DNA of 64,000 nt from Clostridium zeae (GTDB taxonomy: Bacteria > Bacillota > Clostridia > Clostridiales > Clostridiaceae), in contig NZ_BMBA01000002.1 in NCBI RefSeq assembly GCF_017312485.1, positions 734,635-798,634 on the forward strand. Reading direction: 5' to 3'. The notes below the pieces were generated by a model that did no database searches, was not told where the DNA came from, and was given only the letters and a program-made list of their open reading frames with translations. Shown here piece after piece: positions 8,255 to 17,292 of this stretch. How positions within the stretch are numbered: the stretch's first letter is position 1; each line of letters begins with the position of its first letter. The translations under genes were made by a program, and so were the position numbers.

Positions 8255-8812
8255 TTAATGCTGTACGTCTTTCTTACCGGATAATCTTATAGTAATATAT
8301 TTACATACAACTGTCATAGTCAAAAATAGAATAAAAGAATAGGTATGTTTCCACGCAAGTGGTTCATAAATATTGATCCAAATTGCTATAGGTTCCTCAA
8401 TATAAGCTCCTATAGCAGATAATACTATATTAGCCGTTATGAAGGCTTTCCAGTTTGAATTATATTGGAATATCAGCATAGATACGATAGGAATAAAAAC
8501 TAAATCATGTACTAAGAAAATTCCCACTGGAAGCATTCTTATTGGATATCTCCATAAAACAAAATTAACACCTACTACATCCATAACTGTAGCCATTAGA
8601 CTAATCATAAGTCCATAGGTTAAAATCTCAAAACTTCTTTTTCTATCTAGTAACTTATATAATAAAAAAATTGGGATAATTAAATATATAAATTTTATCC
8701 ACCATTGCCAAGTAAATAGTTCGTAATTATACCAATGCTGAAGCGACAAGTCAAACTCTGTCTGTTTTAGTTCAAGTATTTTTTCATGTAATGACTCCCT
8801 GCTAGAATTCAT
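8255..8812 (-). CDS. CBO0543-like membrane protein
   Basis: The 185-residue integral membrane protein has about five hydrophobic segments (FIYLIIPIFLLYKLL, LTYGLMISLMATVMDVVGV, VHDLVFIPIVSMLIFQY, FITANIVLSAIGAYIEEP, YSFILFLTMTVVCKYITI). The pattern of a WQWWIKF start, a Met-Asp-Val-Val-Gly core and a P-I-x-M-L stretch resembles the CBO0543 family common in Bacillus and Clostridium, of unknown function. The ATG at 8812 follows AGGAGA. It is transcribed divergently from the esterase gene, sharing a 93-nt intergenic region. Confidence 0.65.
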   Translation of the reverse strand: MNSSRESLHEKILELKQTEFDLSLQHWYNYELFTWQWWIKFIYLIIPIFLLYKLLDRKRSFEILTYGLMISLMATVMDVVGVNFVLWRYPIRMLPVGIFLVHDLVFIPIVSMLIFQYNSNWKAFITANIVLSAIGAYIEEPIAIWINIYEPLAWKHTYSFILFLTMTVVCKYITIRLSGKKDVQH

Positions 8813-8905
8813 ATACTTTCTCCTATTTTTAATTATTTTTCCAGGCCCCATCTTATAAATATTATTCCCTTGATTAATATAATTTATATAAAGGAGTGAT
8901 ACAAA

Positions 8906-9808
8906 TTGTCATTAACATCTATAGTTCTTAATTTAATGTTCAAAAAGGGAGACGCATTAAGAGATAAAGGACTTACTACTCCTAAAAGCATCAAAAGGCA
9001 TGTAAATATAAATTATTATGGAGACACGACTGAAGAACACTTGCTTGACGTATATAATCCATTAGAGAACGAAAAACCTCTACCAGTAATAATTTCAATT
9101 CATGGTGGAGGCTGGGTTTACGGAAATAAGGACACCTATCAGTTTTACTGTATGAATTTAGCTAACTACGGATTTAATGTAATAAATTTTAGCTATCGCC
9201 TTGCTCCAAAATATAAATTTCCTGCTGCTCTAGAGGATGTGAATGCAGTCTTTCATTGGGTAAAAGAAAATGCTGAGGAGTTTAACTTTGAGCTTAACAA
9301 TTTGTTCGTTGTCGGTGATTCAGCTGGTGCTCAGCTTGCAAGCCAATATGCCGCTATAACTACCAACTGTGAGTATGCGAAACTCTTTAGCTTAAAAACT
9401 CCTGATATCAAAATAAAAGCGATGGGATTAAACTGTGGCATATATGATCCTCTTGATAGATTAAAAAATATAGACAATATCTTAATAAATAGATTTATTA
9501 AAAATTTACTAAGAGATTATCTAGGTAAAGATGTTTATGAATATGAACGAGAAATGGATTTTCAATCAAATATTACGCCTTCATATCCCCCATCTTTTAT
9601 CTCATGTAGTATTAATGATATATTGATAGGTTGCAAACCTGTGTTGCTTGATAAATTAAAGGCTTTAGGTATTACTCATATTTACAAAGAATACGGTCAT
9701 AATGACAAGTATGCTAACCATGTATTTCATCTTAATATAAGAAATGCTGAGGCAATAAAGCTGAATGATGCTCAAGTAGCATTTTTTCTTAGGTTTACCG
9801 ATAATTAA
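8906..9808 (+). CDS. Alpha/beta-hydrolase esterase (HSL/family IV type)
   Basis: The 300-residue cytoplasmic hydrolase has the oxyanion-hole motif HGGGW about residue 66 and the nucleophile elbow GDSAG about residue 140, the hallmark pair of hormone-sensitive-lipase-type carboxylesterases. The acid is probably in the segment SCSINDILIG, and the base is a histidine near the C-terminus (HVFHLN). It probably hydrolyses short-chain esters; the substrate is unknown. Translation starts at TTG 8906, 9 nt after a strong AAGGAG. It is a single-gene unit divergent from the membrane protein at 8255. Confidence 0.85.
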   Translation: MSLTSIVLNLMFKKGDALRDKGLTTPKSIKRHVNINYYGDTTEEHLLDVYNPLENEKPLPVIISIHGGGWVYGNKDTYQFYCMNLANYGFNVINFSYRLAPKYKFPAALEDVNAVFHWVKENAEEFNFELNNLFVVGDSAGAQLASQYAAITTNCEYAKLFSLKTPDIKIKAMGLNCGIYDPLDRLKNIDNILINRFIKNLLRDYLGKDVYEYEREMDFQSNITPSYPPSFISCSINDILIGCKPVLLDKLKALGITHIYKEYGHNDKYANHVFHLNIRNAEAIKLNDAQVAFFLRFTDN

Positions 9809-9864
9809 AAGCATAATCGTTGGTTGTGTTTAAAAACTGTACTAAAATTATGGTTTTTTATAAT

Positions 9865-10149
9865 TTATTTTTCTAAAACAGCTCTTTGCCTATATTGATA
9901 AGGCGAACAGTCATAATATTTCTTAAAGGTTCTTTAAAAGTGATCACTGGAATTATACCCAATAAGCTCTGAAATCTTTTCTATAGTCATATTGGCGTTC
10001 TTTAAATATTCACAGGCATCGGACATTTTTAATCCTGTTATTAGTTTCATAAATCTTAATCCTGTATTCTTTTTAATTAAAAAGCTCATATATGCTTCGC
10101 TATAATGAAAAACTTTGGATAATGAGTCCAAAGTTAAACTAATGTACTT
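9865..10149 (-). pseudogene. Decayed AraC-type regulator (C-terminal HTH with in-frame stop)
   Basis: The frame reads LDSLSKVFHYSEAYMSFLIK, then MTIEKISELIGYNSSDHF, a TAA stop, and continues in the same frame as RTFKKYYDCSPYQYRQRAV. This is the double helix-turn-helix of AraC/YesN regulators, whose usual text is 'DHFKRTFKKYYG.SP..YR'. A single AAA-to-TAA change explains the internal stop, and the N-terminal sensory part is missing. It is therefore a remnant of a former regulator and unlikely to be functional. Confidence 0.8.
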
Positions 10150-10169
10150 TTAGGCACGGTAATATAAAT

Positions 10170-10223
10170 AAAAAATAAGAAACAAAGATTCTTTCTCAAA
10201 GGACCTTTGCTTCTTATTTTTTA
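10170..10223. terminator. Bidirectional terminator after the DUF3021 gene
   Basis: AAAAAATAAGAA(a)CAAAG pairs with CTTTG(c)TTCTTATTTTTT, giving a long stem with T-runs on both strands. It ends the LytTR-DUF3021 unit on the minus strand. Confidence 0.8.
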
Positions 10224-10253
10224 TGCATTCTTTATTAGAGTAATATGATACAA

Positions 10254-10697
10254 TTAAAACTTATTTGTTTGTTCCTTTTTATATTTATTCAACCTTTCAT
10301 TGAGCTGTTTTGCTTGTGCATGTCCGTCTATATACATCATTGCATAAACAACTACTTTAACAGCAAAAATTATAATTATATATAATAGAATGTTATTACT
10401 ATCAACGGCTTTATTTGGACTAAATAGCCATAACCAAACAAATATAATAACATCTGCAAGTGTAGAAAAAATGAACAAATTAAAATTTTGAGTCTTTTTA
10501 TCTAAATCATACTTATTTACAAAGGCAAACTTGAAAAATACATATGCTGAACTCAATAATATAACTTGCCAAAGTAGCGAGGTTTCAATTACTGCAATAG
10601 AGTTACTACTGAAATAAATTGTGACAACAATCATCAAGAACCCAAAAGCTTTAAAAAAATCTTTCAACATAAATTTCAAATACTCATTAATTTTCAT
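10254..10697 (-). CDS. DUF3021 family membrane protein
   Basis: The 147-residue product has four hydrophobic segments (FLMIVVTIYFSSNSI, LLWQVILLSSAYVFF, IFSTLADVIIFVWLW, LLYIIIIFAVKVVVYAMMY) and a charged C-terminal helix. Size, topology and its position 12 nt downstream of a LytTR regulator match DUF3021 proteins, which are almost always encoded beside a small LytTR DNA-binding protein and are thought to restrain it at the membrane. The ATG follows AAGGAGG. The two genes form a two-gene operon. Confidence 0.8.
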   Translation of the reverse strand: MKINEYLKFMLKDFFKAFGFLMIVVTIYFSSNSIAVIETSLLWQVILLSSAYVFFKFAFVNKYDLDKKTQNFNLFIFSTLADVIIFVWLWLFSPNKAVDSNNILLYIIIIFAVKVVVYAMMYIDGHAQAKQLNERLNKYKKEQTNKF

Positions 10698-10709
10698 AAT
10701 ACATCCTCC

Positions 10710-11147
10710 TTATAACCCTAATTCTTTTTTTAGTATTGGAACATATTGTCTGGAAATATATACCTTTTCTCCATTTTGTAATAAGGCTTCAAATCTACCA
10801 TAAAAAATTGGACTTACAGATTCTATTTTTGCGATATTTAGGATAGTGGATTTTGATGCTCTAAAAAATCCAAGATTCTCATATTCTGTCTCAATTTCAT
10901 AAAGCCTAAGCCTAGATTCGAAAACCTTTTCTTCACAATAAATGAATACTTTATTGTCTACTGATTCGAAATAAAAAACATCTTTAGGATTTATTACATG
11001 CATTTGTAATCCTGTAAGCCCAATAATCTTTTTAGAAGAGGCTTTAATATAATGAATCATCTGCAATAACGATTCATCAAGTTCATTGCATCTTACTATT
11101 ATTTCAGGCTCATTTCCGTCAGGAATATTTTCAATAGTAACTTTCAA
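10710..11147 (-). CDS. LytTR-family DNA-binding regulator
   Basis: The 145-residue product has an N-terminal half without a receiver domain (MKVTIENIPDGNEPEIIVRC) and a C-terminal LytTR domain: VINPKDVFYFESVDNKVFIY, FESRLRLYEIETEYENLGFF, RASKSTILNIAKIESV, then GRFEALLQNGEKVYISRQYV. Stand-alone LytTR proteins of this type usually autoregulate an operon with their DUF3021 partner. Translation starts at TTG, 7 nt after GGGGG. The target site is not identified; the 240 nt upstream hold the promoter region. Confidence 0.88.
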   Translation of the reverse strand: MKVTIENIPDGNEPEIIVRCNELDESLLQMIHYIKASSKKIIGLTGLQMHVINPKDVFYFESVDNKVFIYCEEKVFESRLRLYEIETEYENLGFFRASKSTILNIAKIESVSPIFYGRFEALLQNGEKVYISRQYVPILKKELGL

Positions 11148-11375
11148 TTGGCTTCCCCCCTCACTTCTCTTTCTATGTTTTCAGTATATGTTAGTAGCTC
11201 TCTACATTCAACACCCTATATAGTAAGCTACAGTTTTTGAGAAGTAAGTTGCTTCATCGGAAGGATATGCTGCATAGTAATATATATTTTGTCATGCAAA
11301 TGATGAAGTTTTATATGAGAATATTAAGTTGGAACAATTTTATAACTAAATAAAAAAATAATAGTTTACATTAAA

Positions 11376-11409
11376 ATAACCTATGATTTTAAAGCAAATC
11401 ATAGGTTAT
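11376..11409 (-). terminator. Terminator formed partly by coding sequence
   Basis: ATAACCTATGATTT and AAATCATAGGTTAT are perfect 14-bp arms with a 6-nt loop. The proximal arm encodes the last residues of the ABC ATPase (ITYD) and the loop contains its TAA stop; TTATTTTAA follows on the minus strand. Confidence 0.8.
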
Positions 11410-12186
11410 GCATACTGGCTTATTTTCTCTAGGATCTTTTACAATCTCCGCATCAATATTAAATAATACTTTAAGGTTCTCTTTAGTCATAACTTCATCT
11501 GGATTTCCATCACAAACGATGTTTCCTTCTTTTACTCCAACCATATAATCAGCAAATCTAGCTGCATTGTTAAGCTCATGGATTACCATAACTATGGTTC
11601 TATTTTGCTTTTCATTTAAATCCTTTAGAAGTTCTAATATCTCCAACTGATGAGCTAAATCCAAGTAAGTTGTTGGTTCATCAAGTAATAGAATATCAGT
11701 CTGCTGAGCTAAAGCCATTGAGATCCACACTCTTTGTCTTTGTCCTCCAGATAAAGCTTCTATTGGTCTAGACTTAAATTCTTTCATTCCTGTAACTTCT
11801 AAAGCCCAATCAATAATTTCTCTATCTTCCTTTTGAATCTTTCCAAAACCACTTTGATGAGGAAATCTTCCGTAAGCAACAAGTTCTTCTACAAGCAGCC
11901 CATTTGGTGCTTGAGGACTTTGTGGAAGTACAGCCATAACCTTTGCTATTTCTTTAGAATCCTGCTTTTTTATATCTTTTCCATCTATATAAATGGCACC
12001 ACTTTTAGGTTCTAAGATTCTAGCCAGGGTTTTTAAAATAGTTGATTTACCACAACCGTTAGCTCCTATTATAGTTGTTATCTTTCCTTTAGGTATATTT
12101 AGATTTAACCCTTTAACTATATCTAAATTACCATAAGATATATCTAGATTTTCTGTATTTATAATATTCATATTTATGTTACTCAT
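11389..12186 (-). CDS. Iron-siderophore/haem ABC transporter ATP-binding protein
   Basis: The 265-residue ATPase has Walker A GANGCGKST about residue 38, signature LSGGQRQRVWIS about 144, Walker B ILLLDEPT, and the D-loop TYLDLAHQ. The TYLDLAHQ variant and overall length place it in the FecE/FhuC group that powers siderophore, haem or cobalamin import at the cytoplasmic face. It is the last gene of a four-gene unit (binding protein, two permeases, ATPase) behind a Fur box. The ATG lies 6 nt after GGAGG. Confidence 0.93.
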   Translation of the reverse strand: MSNINMNIINTENLDISYGNLDIVKGLNLNIPKGKITTIIGANGCGKSTILKTLARILEPKSGAIYIDGKDIKKQDSKEIAKVMAVLPQSPQAPNGLLVEELVAYGRFPHQSGFGKIQKEDREIIDWALEVTGMKEFKSRPIEALSGGQRQRVWISMALAQQTDILLLDEPTTYLDLAHQLEILELLKDLNEKQNRTIVMVIHELNNAARFADYMVGVKEGNIVCDGNPDEVMTKENLKVLFNIDAEIVKDPRENKPVCITYDLL

Positions 12187-12267
12187 AATTACCCTCCAGC
12201 AATATATACATTAACTTTTAGCATCTATCTCATTAAAATTTTTAGAAACTTTTTATAGTCCATATGA

Positions 12268-12305
12268 TTAACCACTTAATTTCATCACGGTACTTTAACA
12301 TCGCC
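12268..12305 (-). repeat. Solo end of the family 1 MITE-like element
   Basis: The sequence TTAACCACTTAATTTCATCA then CGGTACTTTAACATCGCC, followed by TA, is the right terminal repeat of family 1. The flanking TA (12306-12307) is part of the TAG stop codon of the permease gene. No clear left end is visible. Confidence 0.65.
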
Positions 12306-13321
12306 TATTGCTTAAGCATTAGGTATACGAAATAAGGAACTCCTATAATTGATAACACTATTCCTACAGGTATCTCTGCAGGTGCTAGTAAGTTTTTAGC
12401 TACTATATCCGAAACTAAAAATAGAAAAATACTTATAAGTGCTGATGTTGGTATCAAAACCTTATGCTTTGGACCAACTAATCTTCTTGCAATATGTGGT
12501 GAAATTAACCCTAAGAAAGAAATTGTACCTGAAACTGCAGTGGCTGCTCCAGCTAAAGCTACAGAAAAAAATAGCAGTTTTCTTCTTTCTTTTTCTACCT
12601 TTACACCAAGTCCAGTTGATAGCTCATCACCTAAATTAAGTACATCAAGATATCTTGCTTTATATAGTGTAAGTACTAAAAATATAACTATCCATGGAAG
12701 TGTCGCAATTACATATTTCCAGTTTGCTCCCCATATACTTCCTGAGATCCATACCATAACTCTATTGAACTCTTGAGTAGTAAACTTAAGCTGGAATATT
12801 ATAAGCATTGCAGTAAATGCAGAGTTTATACCTATTCCAACCAATATAAGCCTAGATGGATTTATCCCTTTTTTCCATGCCAAGGAATATATCAAGATTG
12901 CAGCTATGAAAGCTCCAGAAAGAGCCAAAATTGGCATTGTATATATAGTTATATCACTGATAACAGCGTAGGTATTTCCGCTAGTAAAATATATATATAC
13001 TACTACTGCAAGTGAAGCACCTGAACCAATTCCTATTATTCCTGGATCAGCCAAATCATTTTTAGTTATCCCTTGTAAGATGGTTCCTGAAGTTGATAAG
13101 CCTATAGCTACTAAAACAGCAATTATTATTCTAGGTAGTCTGAGAGTAAATAATACCAATTCATCTTTTCTTGTTCCTTGTCCTATAAGGGTTTTCAAAA
13201 CATCTATTGGCTTTATAGACAAAGAGCCCATGTTTAGACTTACTATAAAACTGATTATTATAAGTGCAGTTAATATAATTGATATATATTTAAATCTTTT
13301 ATTTCCACTTAACATGTTCAT
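12305..13321 (-). CDS. Iron-siderophore ABC transporter permease (second)
   Basis: The 338-residue FecCD-family permease has about nine to ten membrane segments. Diagnostic segments are LRLPRIIIAVLVAIGLSTSG and ITKNDLADPGIIGIGSGAS near the N-terminus, and SFLGLISPHIARRLVGPKHK then SDIVAKNLLAPAEIPVGIV near the C-terminus, the last forming the ATPase-coupling region. The ATG overlaps the TAA of the upstream permease gene (TAATG). Its TAG stop overlaps the TA flank of a MITE-like end. Confidence 0.93.
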   Translation of the reverse strand: MNMLSGNKRFKYISIILTALIIISFIVSLNMGSLSIKPIDVLKTLIGQGTRKDELVLFTLRLPRIIIAVLVAIGLSTSGTILQGITKNDLADPGIIGIGSGASLAVVVYIYFTSGNTYAVISDITIYTMPILALSGAFIAAILIYSLAWKKGINPSRLILVGIGINSAFTAMLIIFQLKFTTQEFNRVMVWISGSIWGANWKYVIATLPWIVIFLVLTLYKARYLDVLNLGDELSTGLGVKVEKERRKLLFFSVALAGAATAVSGTISFLGLISPHIARRLVGPKHKVLIPTSALISIFLFLVSDIVAKNLLAPAEIPVGIVLSIIGVPYFVYLMLKQ

Positions 13322-14349
13322 TAAAGCTTATCCCCCTTTCTTACAAGGTATATAAAGAACGGTACCCCTATTAATGCTATCAGTGAGCCTATAGGAGTTT
13401 CATAAGGCTGATTTATCATCCTTGCAGCTATATCACAATAAACCACAAGTGCAGCCCCTACTACAAGCGAACATGGAATTATGTATCTATAATCCGGACC
13501 AACTAATCCTTTAACTATTTGTGGTACTATAAGACCTACAAAGGCTACATTACCAGCAACTGATACGGAGGCACCACAAAGCATAATCACTATAACGATA
13601 CCTATAAATCTTATTAAATTTGTCTTTTGTCCAAGTCCTATAGCTATTTCTTCGCCTAAACTTAAAATAGTTATTTTGGGTGACAATATAATTGCGAAAA
13701 CAACTCCTACTAAGCCAACCATTCCAAGAAGCTTTACTCCCTGCCATTTAGCTGTTGTAAGTCCACCTGCAATCCAAAAACTCAATTGCTGTGATAAATT
13801 AAAATACATAGCAATAGCAGTTGCCAAAGATATTAGAAGAGTTCCTATGGCAGTTCCTGCTAATGCAAGCTTTACTGGATCAGTTCCCTTAATTGATCTA
13901 GAACTTAAAAAATACACTAATATCCCACTAATACTCGCTCCAGCAAAAGCAAATATCATAAGCCCAAAGCTTCCAATGTTAAGCTGCATAGAAAATGCAA
14001 TTGCGATTGTAAAGGTAGCTCCTTGCGTTATTCCCATAATTGAAGGCTCTGCTATAGGATTTCTTGTAATCCCCTGCATTACAGCCCCTGAAACAGCTAA
14101 AAAACCTCCAACTAATGCTGCTGCAATAGCTCTTGGCATTCTTAAATCTCTAATTATTTGATTATCGACATTGTCTTTAGAGTAAAAAATACTATTGAAA
14201 ACTGTATCCAAACTAATATGCTTTGCTCCGAGAGACATGGACAATCCTATCCCAAATAATAAAACAGCAGCTCCAATAACTACAATTAATGATGCTACTA
14301 CAATCCTAGATTTCTTATTTTCCTCATTACCTTTTTCAGCTAAAATCAT
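13321..14349 (-). CDS. Iron-siderophore ABC transporter permease (first)
   Basis: The product, about 342 residues, is the FecCD-family partner of the next gene; the two form the heterodimeric membrane channel. Family motifs are LRMPRAIAAALVGGFLAVSG, ITRNPIAEPSIMGITQGA, NVAFVGLIVPQIVKGLVGPD and YETPIGSLIALIGVPFFIYL. I chose the ATG at 14349, 12 nt after GAGGAGG. A TTG at 14376 lies upstream of that site and lacks its own. A 205-nt gap with a hairpin separates it from the binding-protein gene. Confidence 0.9.
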   Translation of the reverse strand: MILAEKGNEENKKSRIVVASLIVVIGAAVLLFGIGLSMSLGAKHISLDTVFNSIFYSKDNVDNQIIRDLRMPRAIAAALVGGFLAVSGAVMQGITRNPIAEPSIMGITQGATFTIAIAFSMQLNIGSFGLMIFAFAGASISGILVYFLSSRSIKGTDPVKLALAGTAIGTLLISLATAIAMYFNLSQQLSFWIAGGLTTAKWQGVKLLGMVGLVGVVFAIILSPKITILSLGEEIAIGLGQKTNLIRFIGIVIVIMLCGASVSVAGNVAFVGLIVPQIVKGLVGPDYRYIIPCSLVVGAALVVYCDIAARMINQPYETPIGSLIALIGVPFFIYLVRKGDKL

Positions 14350-14471
14350 TGATGTTTTTATCCTCCTCTTAAACAAAGATAAAGTATTATGTACATAGAA
14401 ATTCTGATGTATCCATCTTTATAAATATCAACTTCTATTTAAAATACATTTGGGCAAAATGTTATAAATGC

Positions 14472-14512
14472 AATTTAGGATGACTAAAATGTAGTCTTAG
14501 CCATCCTAAATT
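14472..14512. repeat. Inverted repeat between binding-protein and permease genes
   Basis: AATTTAGGATG and CATCCTAAATT are perfect 11-bp arms, extended by CTAA/TTAG inside. There is no T-run on the transcribed (minus) strand. Such hairpins often protect the 3' end of the binding-protein mRNA or partially terminate, giving more binding protein than permease; that role is inferred. Confidence 0.5.
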
Positions 14513-14553
14513 TTATTGTTCTGTTTATATTTATACTGAATTGGTTATTGAAA

Positions 14554-15501
14554 TTATTTACCTGCTAATTTTTCTTTTATTCCATCAAGAAGCTTTTCTT
14601 TTCCTATTGGTTGATATCCTTGTACGAAGTAAGGAGCACTTTCTAACTTAGTAACTTTTCCATCCTTAACAGCCTTAAGATTCTTGTATACTGCACTGTT
14701 TTGTAAGTCATTCCAATCTGCATCAGTTGCTATTACAATTAGGTAGTCTGCTTGTATTTGTGCTAAACCCTCCATAGTTACAACTGGTAAGCTTATACCT
14801 TCTTGTGGAGGAAGATTTGTAGGCTTAGCTAACTTCATATCATCATATAACATTGAACCTATTCCCGCACCTGTTAAAACATAGAACTTTCCTGCACTTG
14901 CAAGCACTGTGAAGTATGTAGTTTTATCACCATTCTTCTCAGCTATAGCTTTTCCAACGGCTTGTGCTTTAGCATCATAATCTTTTAACCAAGTTTGAGC
15001 TGAAGTTTCTTTTCCTAATACCTTTGCAACATCAGTAAGATTTGTTCTCCAATCATTCTGGTAATCCTTAAGTACAACTACTGGAGCAACTGCCTTTAAT
15101 TGATCATATATCTTATTTTGTCTTTCGCTCATTATAATTAAATCTGGATTAGTCGCAATAATAGCTTCTACATCCATAGTATCTTTCATCGAATGTCCTA
15201 CAACCTTAGCACTTCCTAGCTTATCTTTCACGTATTCTGGAACTTCTGTTGTCTTATATGAATCAACATTAGCAGTTGCTACTGGAATATCTCCAAGTAT
15301 TGCAAGAGCTTCACTTGATCCTGAAACATCAACTATTCTTTTTGGATTTGTTGGTATAGTAACATCACCTTTTACAGTGCTTACTACCTTTGTGTCGCTT
15401 TCTTTTTTAGTTTCTTCCTTATTTGTTGATGCACATCCAGCTAATACTCCTACTGAAAGTACTGTAGCTAATAATAAACCTAAAACACTCTTTTTTTTCA
15501 T
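14554..15501 (-). CDS. Iron-siderophore ABC transporter substrate-binding lipoprotein
   Basis: The 315-residue product has a lipoprotein signal (hydrophobic LGLLLATVLSVGVLAGC, lipidated Cys about residue 23) and a class III periplasmic-binding fold: TIPTNPKRIVDVSGSSEALA, IIATNPDLIIMSERQN, ... and QADYLIVIATDAD. It captures ferric siderophore or a related chelate outside the membrane and delivers it to the FecCD permeases encoded downstream. The ATG follows AGGAGGAATAGTA. A Fur box lies about 60 nt upstream, so iron repression is expected. Confidence 0.93.
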   Translation of the reverse strand: MKKKSVLGLLLATVLSVGVLAGCASTNKEETKKESDTKVVSTVKGDVTIPTNPKRIVDVSGSSEALAILGDIPVATANVDSYKTTEVPEYVKDKLGSAKVVGHSMKDTMDVEAIIATNPDLIIMSERQNKIYDQLKAVAPVVVLKDYQNDWRTNLTDVAKVLGKETSAQTWLKDYDAKAQAVGKAIAEKNGDKTTYFTVLASAGKFYVLTGAGIGSMLYDDMKLAKPTNLPPQEGISLPVVTMEGLAQIQADYLIVIATDADWNDLQNSAVYKNLKAVKDGKVTKLESAPYFVQGYQPIGKEKLLDGIKEKLAGK

Positions 15502-15562
15502 TACTATTCCTCCTAGAGTTTTACCTTAAACATATTTTTGTTAGATTAATATCAAACTGTAT

Positions 15563-15581
15563 TACAATGATAATCATTTTC
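15563..15581 (-). promoter_or_regulatory. Fur box
   Basis: TACAATGATAATCATTTTC matches 16 of 19 positions of the consensus GATAATGATAATCATTATC. It lies upstream of the siderophore importer, consistent with iron-dependent repression. Confidence 0.85.
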
Positions 15582-15705
15582 ATTTATTACCAAGAATCAT
15601 TATACCAAAAATGGTTTTTATGTCAATGTAATTATCTTCCTACTTTATAAAGAAATTTTATGCCTATGTATTGTACCTTTGTTTTTTCAATGGTTTAAAA
15701 AAATG

Positions 15706-15753
15706 AAAAAGGTAATTATGCTATATATTTTATATAACATGAATTACCTTTTC
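15706..15753 (-). terminator. Terminator of the alpha-galactosidase gene
   Basis: AAAAGGTAATT and AATTACCTTTT are 11-bp arms around an interior that also pairs (TATATA/TATATA). On the minus strand the stem is followed by TTCATTTTTTT. It lies about 85 nt after the stop at 15838. The rest of the 15502-15837 stretch holds only the Fur-box promoter region. Confidence 0.7.
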
Positions 15754-15837
15754 TTCAAAATTTATTAAGTTTAACTTTTAACATTGCTCTTGAATAACAT
15801 AGCAAGATACGTTTAATTTGACTTGATAAATATTTAT

Positions 15838-17103
15838 TTACTTAATCTTGTAAAACTTGCCTTCATGGGGCTTTACTTTAACACTAAGAATTTCACTTGA
15901 AAGCTGTGAAGCTTCATGCTGCCATAAATCTCTTATAGTAATCTCTCCAGTTATATCTATTTCCTTAAGAGCTATACTAATCGCTCTCTCTTCCTCAGAT
16001 AAATTGAATAAGGCCACGTATTTCTCTTCTTTTCTTCCTTTAGCTGTCCATATAGCTTTTTCTTTATCTCTATAAAACTCCTTGTTTGAATTAGAATACT
16101 TCAATACCTCTAAAACCTCTTCATTTGTTATAAGCTCTAAGGTCCACTGATCATTATGTGTCATCTCTCCTCCAAACATAAGAGGTGATCTAGCTATAGA
16201 CCATAAAGTCATTAAAGTCCTCTGCTCTCTCCTTGTAAAGTTAGTCCATTTTCCTTTGCCTTCAAACTGATGCTCTCTAAGACAAATATGTCCAAAAGGA
16301 AGCATATCTGCATCTGGCCAATGTGTAGGTCCCATATGTTCATTCCAATTTCCTAAAAGTTCAAATTGCTTATATAGCTGCTCCCAAGTGTCCCAAAAGT
16401 CTCCGGAGATTCTCCACATATTTGCATATTTCTTTAAATGTTCTGCTTCTTCTAAAGGCGCTGGTCCAGGTGACAAGCTAAAGACCACCTCTCTACCACA
16501 GTTATCTAAAGCATTCTTTATAAGTTCAACTTCTCCTTTTGCATAAGGAAAAGATAGATCATCTACTTTTATATAATCTATTCCCCACTCTGCATACATA
16601 TTTATTATAGAACTATAGTACTCTTGAGCCCCTTCTTTTGTAGCATCTATTCCATACATATCAGTATTCCATGGACATATAGAATTAATATCTGCAATAT
16701 CCTTTGCAAACTTATCTGAGCCTAATATTTGAGTATTTTCCTTTACTGCCTGTTTAGGGATGCCTCTCAATATGTGAATACCAAACTTTAATCCCTTGCT
16801 GTGAATATAATCGCCTAAAGCCTTAAAGCCTTTTGCATCTTTGGCACTTGGAAATCTATTTACTGAAGGAATCAGTCTCCCATATTGATCCATATCTAAA
16901 GGAGCATATGGATGATACTCAGTTGAATCTGCTGTTGGTTCGTACCATTGAATGTCTACCACTACGTATTTCCAACCATATTCCTTTAAATACTTTTCCA
17001 TATAGTCTATATTTCCTATTACTTCTTCTTCTCTTACACTTGCACCATAGCAATCCCAGCTATTCCATCCCATAGGAGGCGTTAATGCTATATTTTTACT
17101 CAT
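15838..17103 (-). CDS. Alpha-galactosidase-like glycoside hydrolase, family 27
   Basis: The 421-residue protein without signal peptide has the GH27 N-terminus LTPPMGWNSWDCYGASV, the nucleophile in DYIKVDDLS (Asp181) and the acid/base in RISGDFWDTW (Asp235/238), then HWPDADMLPFG. GH27 enzymes release terminal alpha-galactose (sometimes beta-arabinopyranose) with retention of configuration. Absence of an export signal suggests it acts on imported oligosaccharides. It is divergent from an AraC regulator at 17293, the likely controller. The ATG follows AAGGGAGAG. Confidence 0.92.
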   Translation of the reverse strand: MSKNIALTPPMGWNSWDCYGASVREEEVIGNIDYMEKYLKEYGWKYVVVDIQWYEPTADSTEYHPYAPLDMDQYGRLIPSVNRFPSAKDAKGFKALGDYIHSKGLKFGIHILRGIPKQAVKENTQILGSDKFAKDIADINSICPWNTDMYGIDATKEGAQEYYSSIINMYAEWGIDYIKVDDLSFPYAKGEVELIKNALDNCGREVVFSLSPGPAPLEEAEHLKKYANMWRISGDFWDTWEQLYKQFELLGNWNEHMGPTHWPDADMLPFGHICLREHQFEGKGKWTNFTRREQRTLMTLWSIARSPLMFGGEMTHNDQWTLELITNEEVLEVLKYSNSNKEFYRDKEKAIWTAKGRKEEKYVALFNLSEEERAISIALKEIDITGEITIRDLWQHEASQLSSEILSVKVKPHEGKFYKIK

Positions 17104-17292
17104 CTATAATCTCTCCCTTTTACTATATATTTTCTTAAAATTGCATTATAGAGTTATCAATTAAAAGCACTTGTTCATGTCTATAATCATTGATTAATAG
17201 CACAATATTGCTTAAAATATAATTACAAATTTATGTTATCACCTGTGTGTATACGGCACAATTGTAATATAATGCTTTTGGAGGGTAAAATA

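Noticed and set aside
13676-14161. 161-codon plus-strand frame across the first siderophore permease gene
   Set aside because: It is entirely contained in a clear FecCD permease gene on the other strand, with no start signal of its own.
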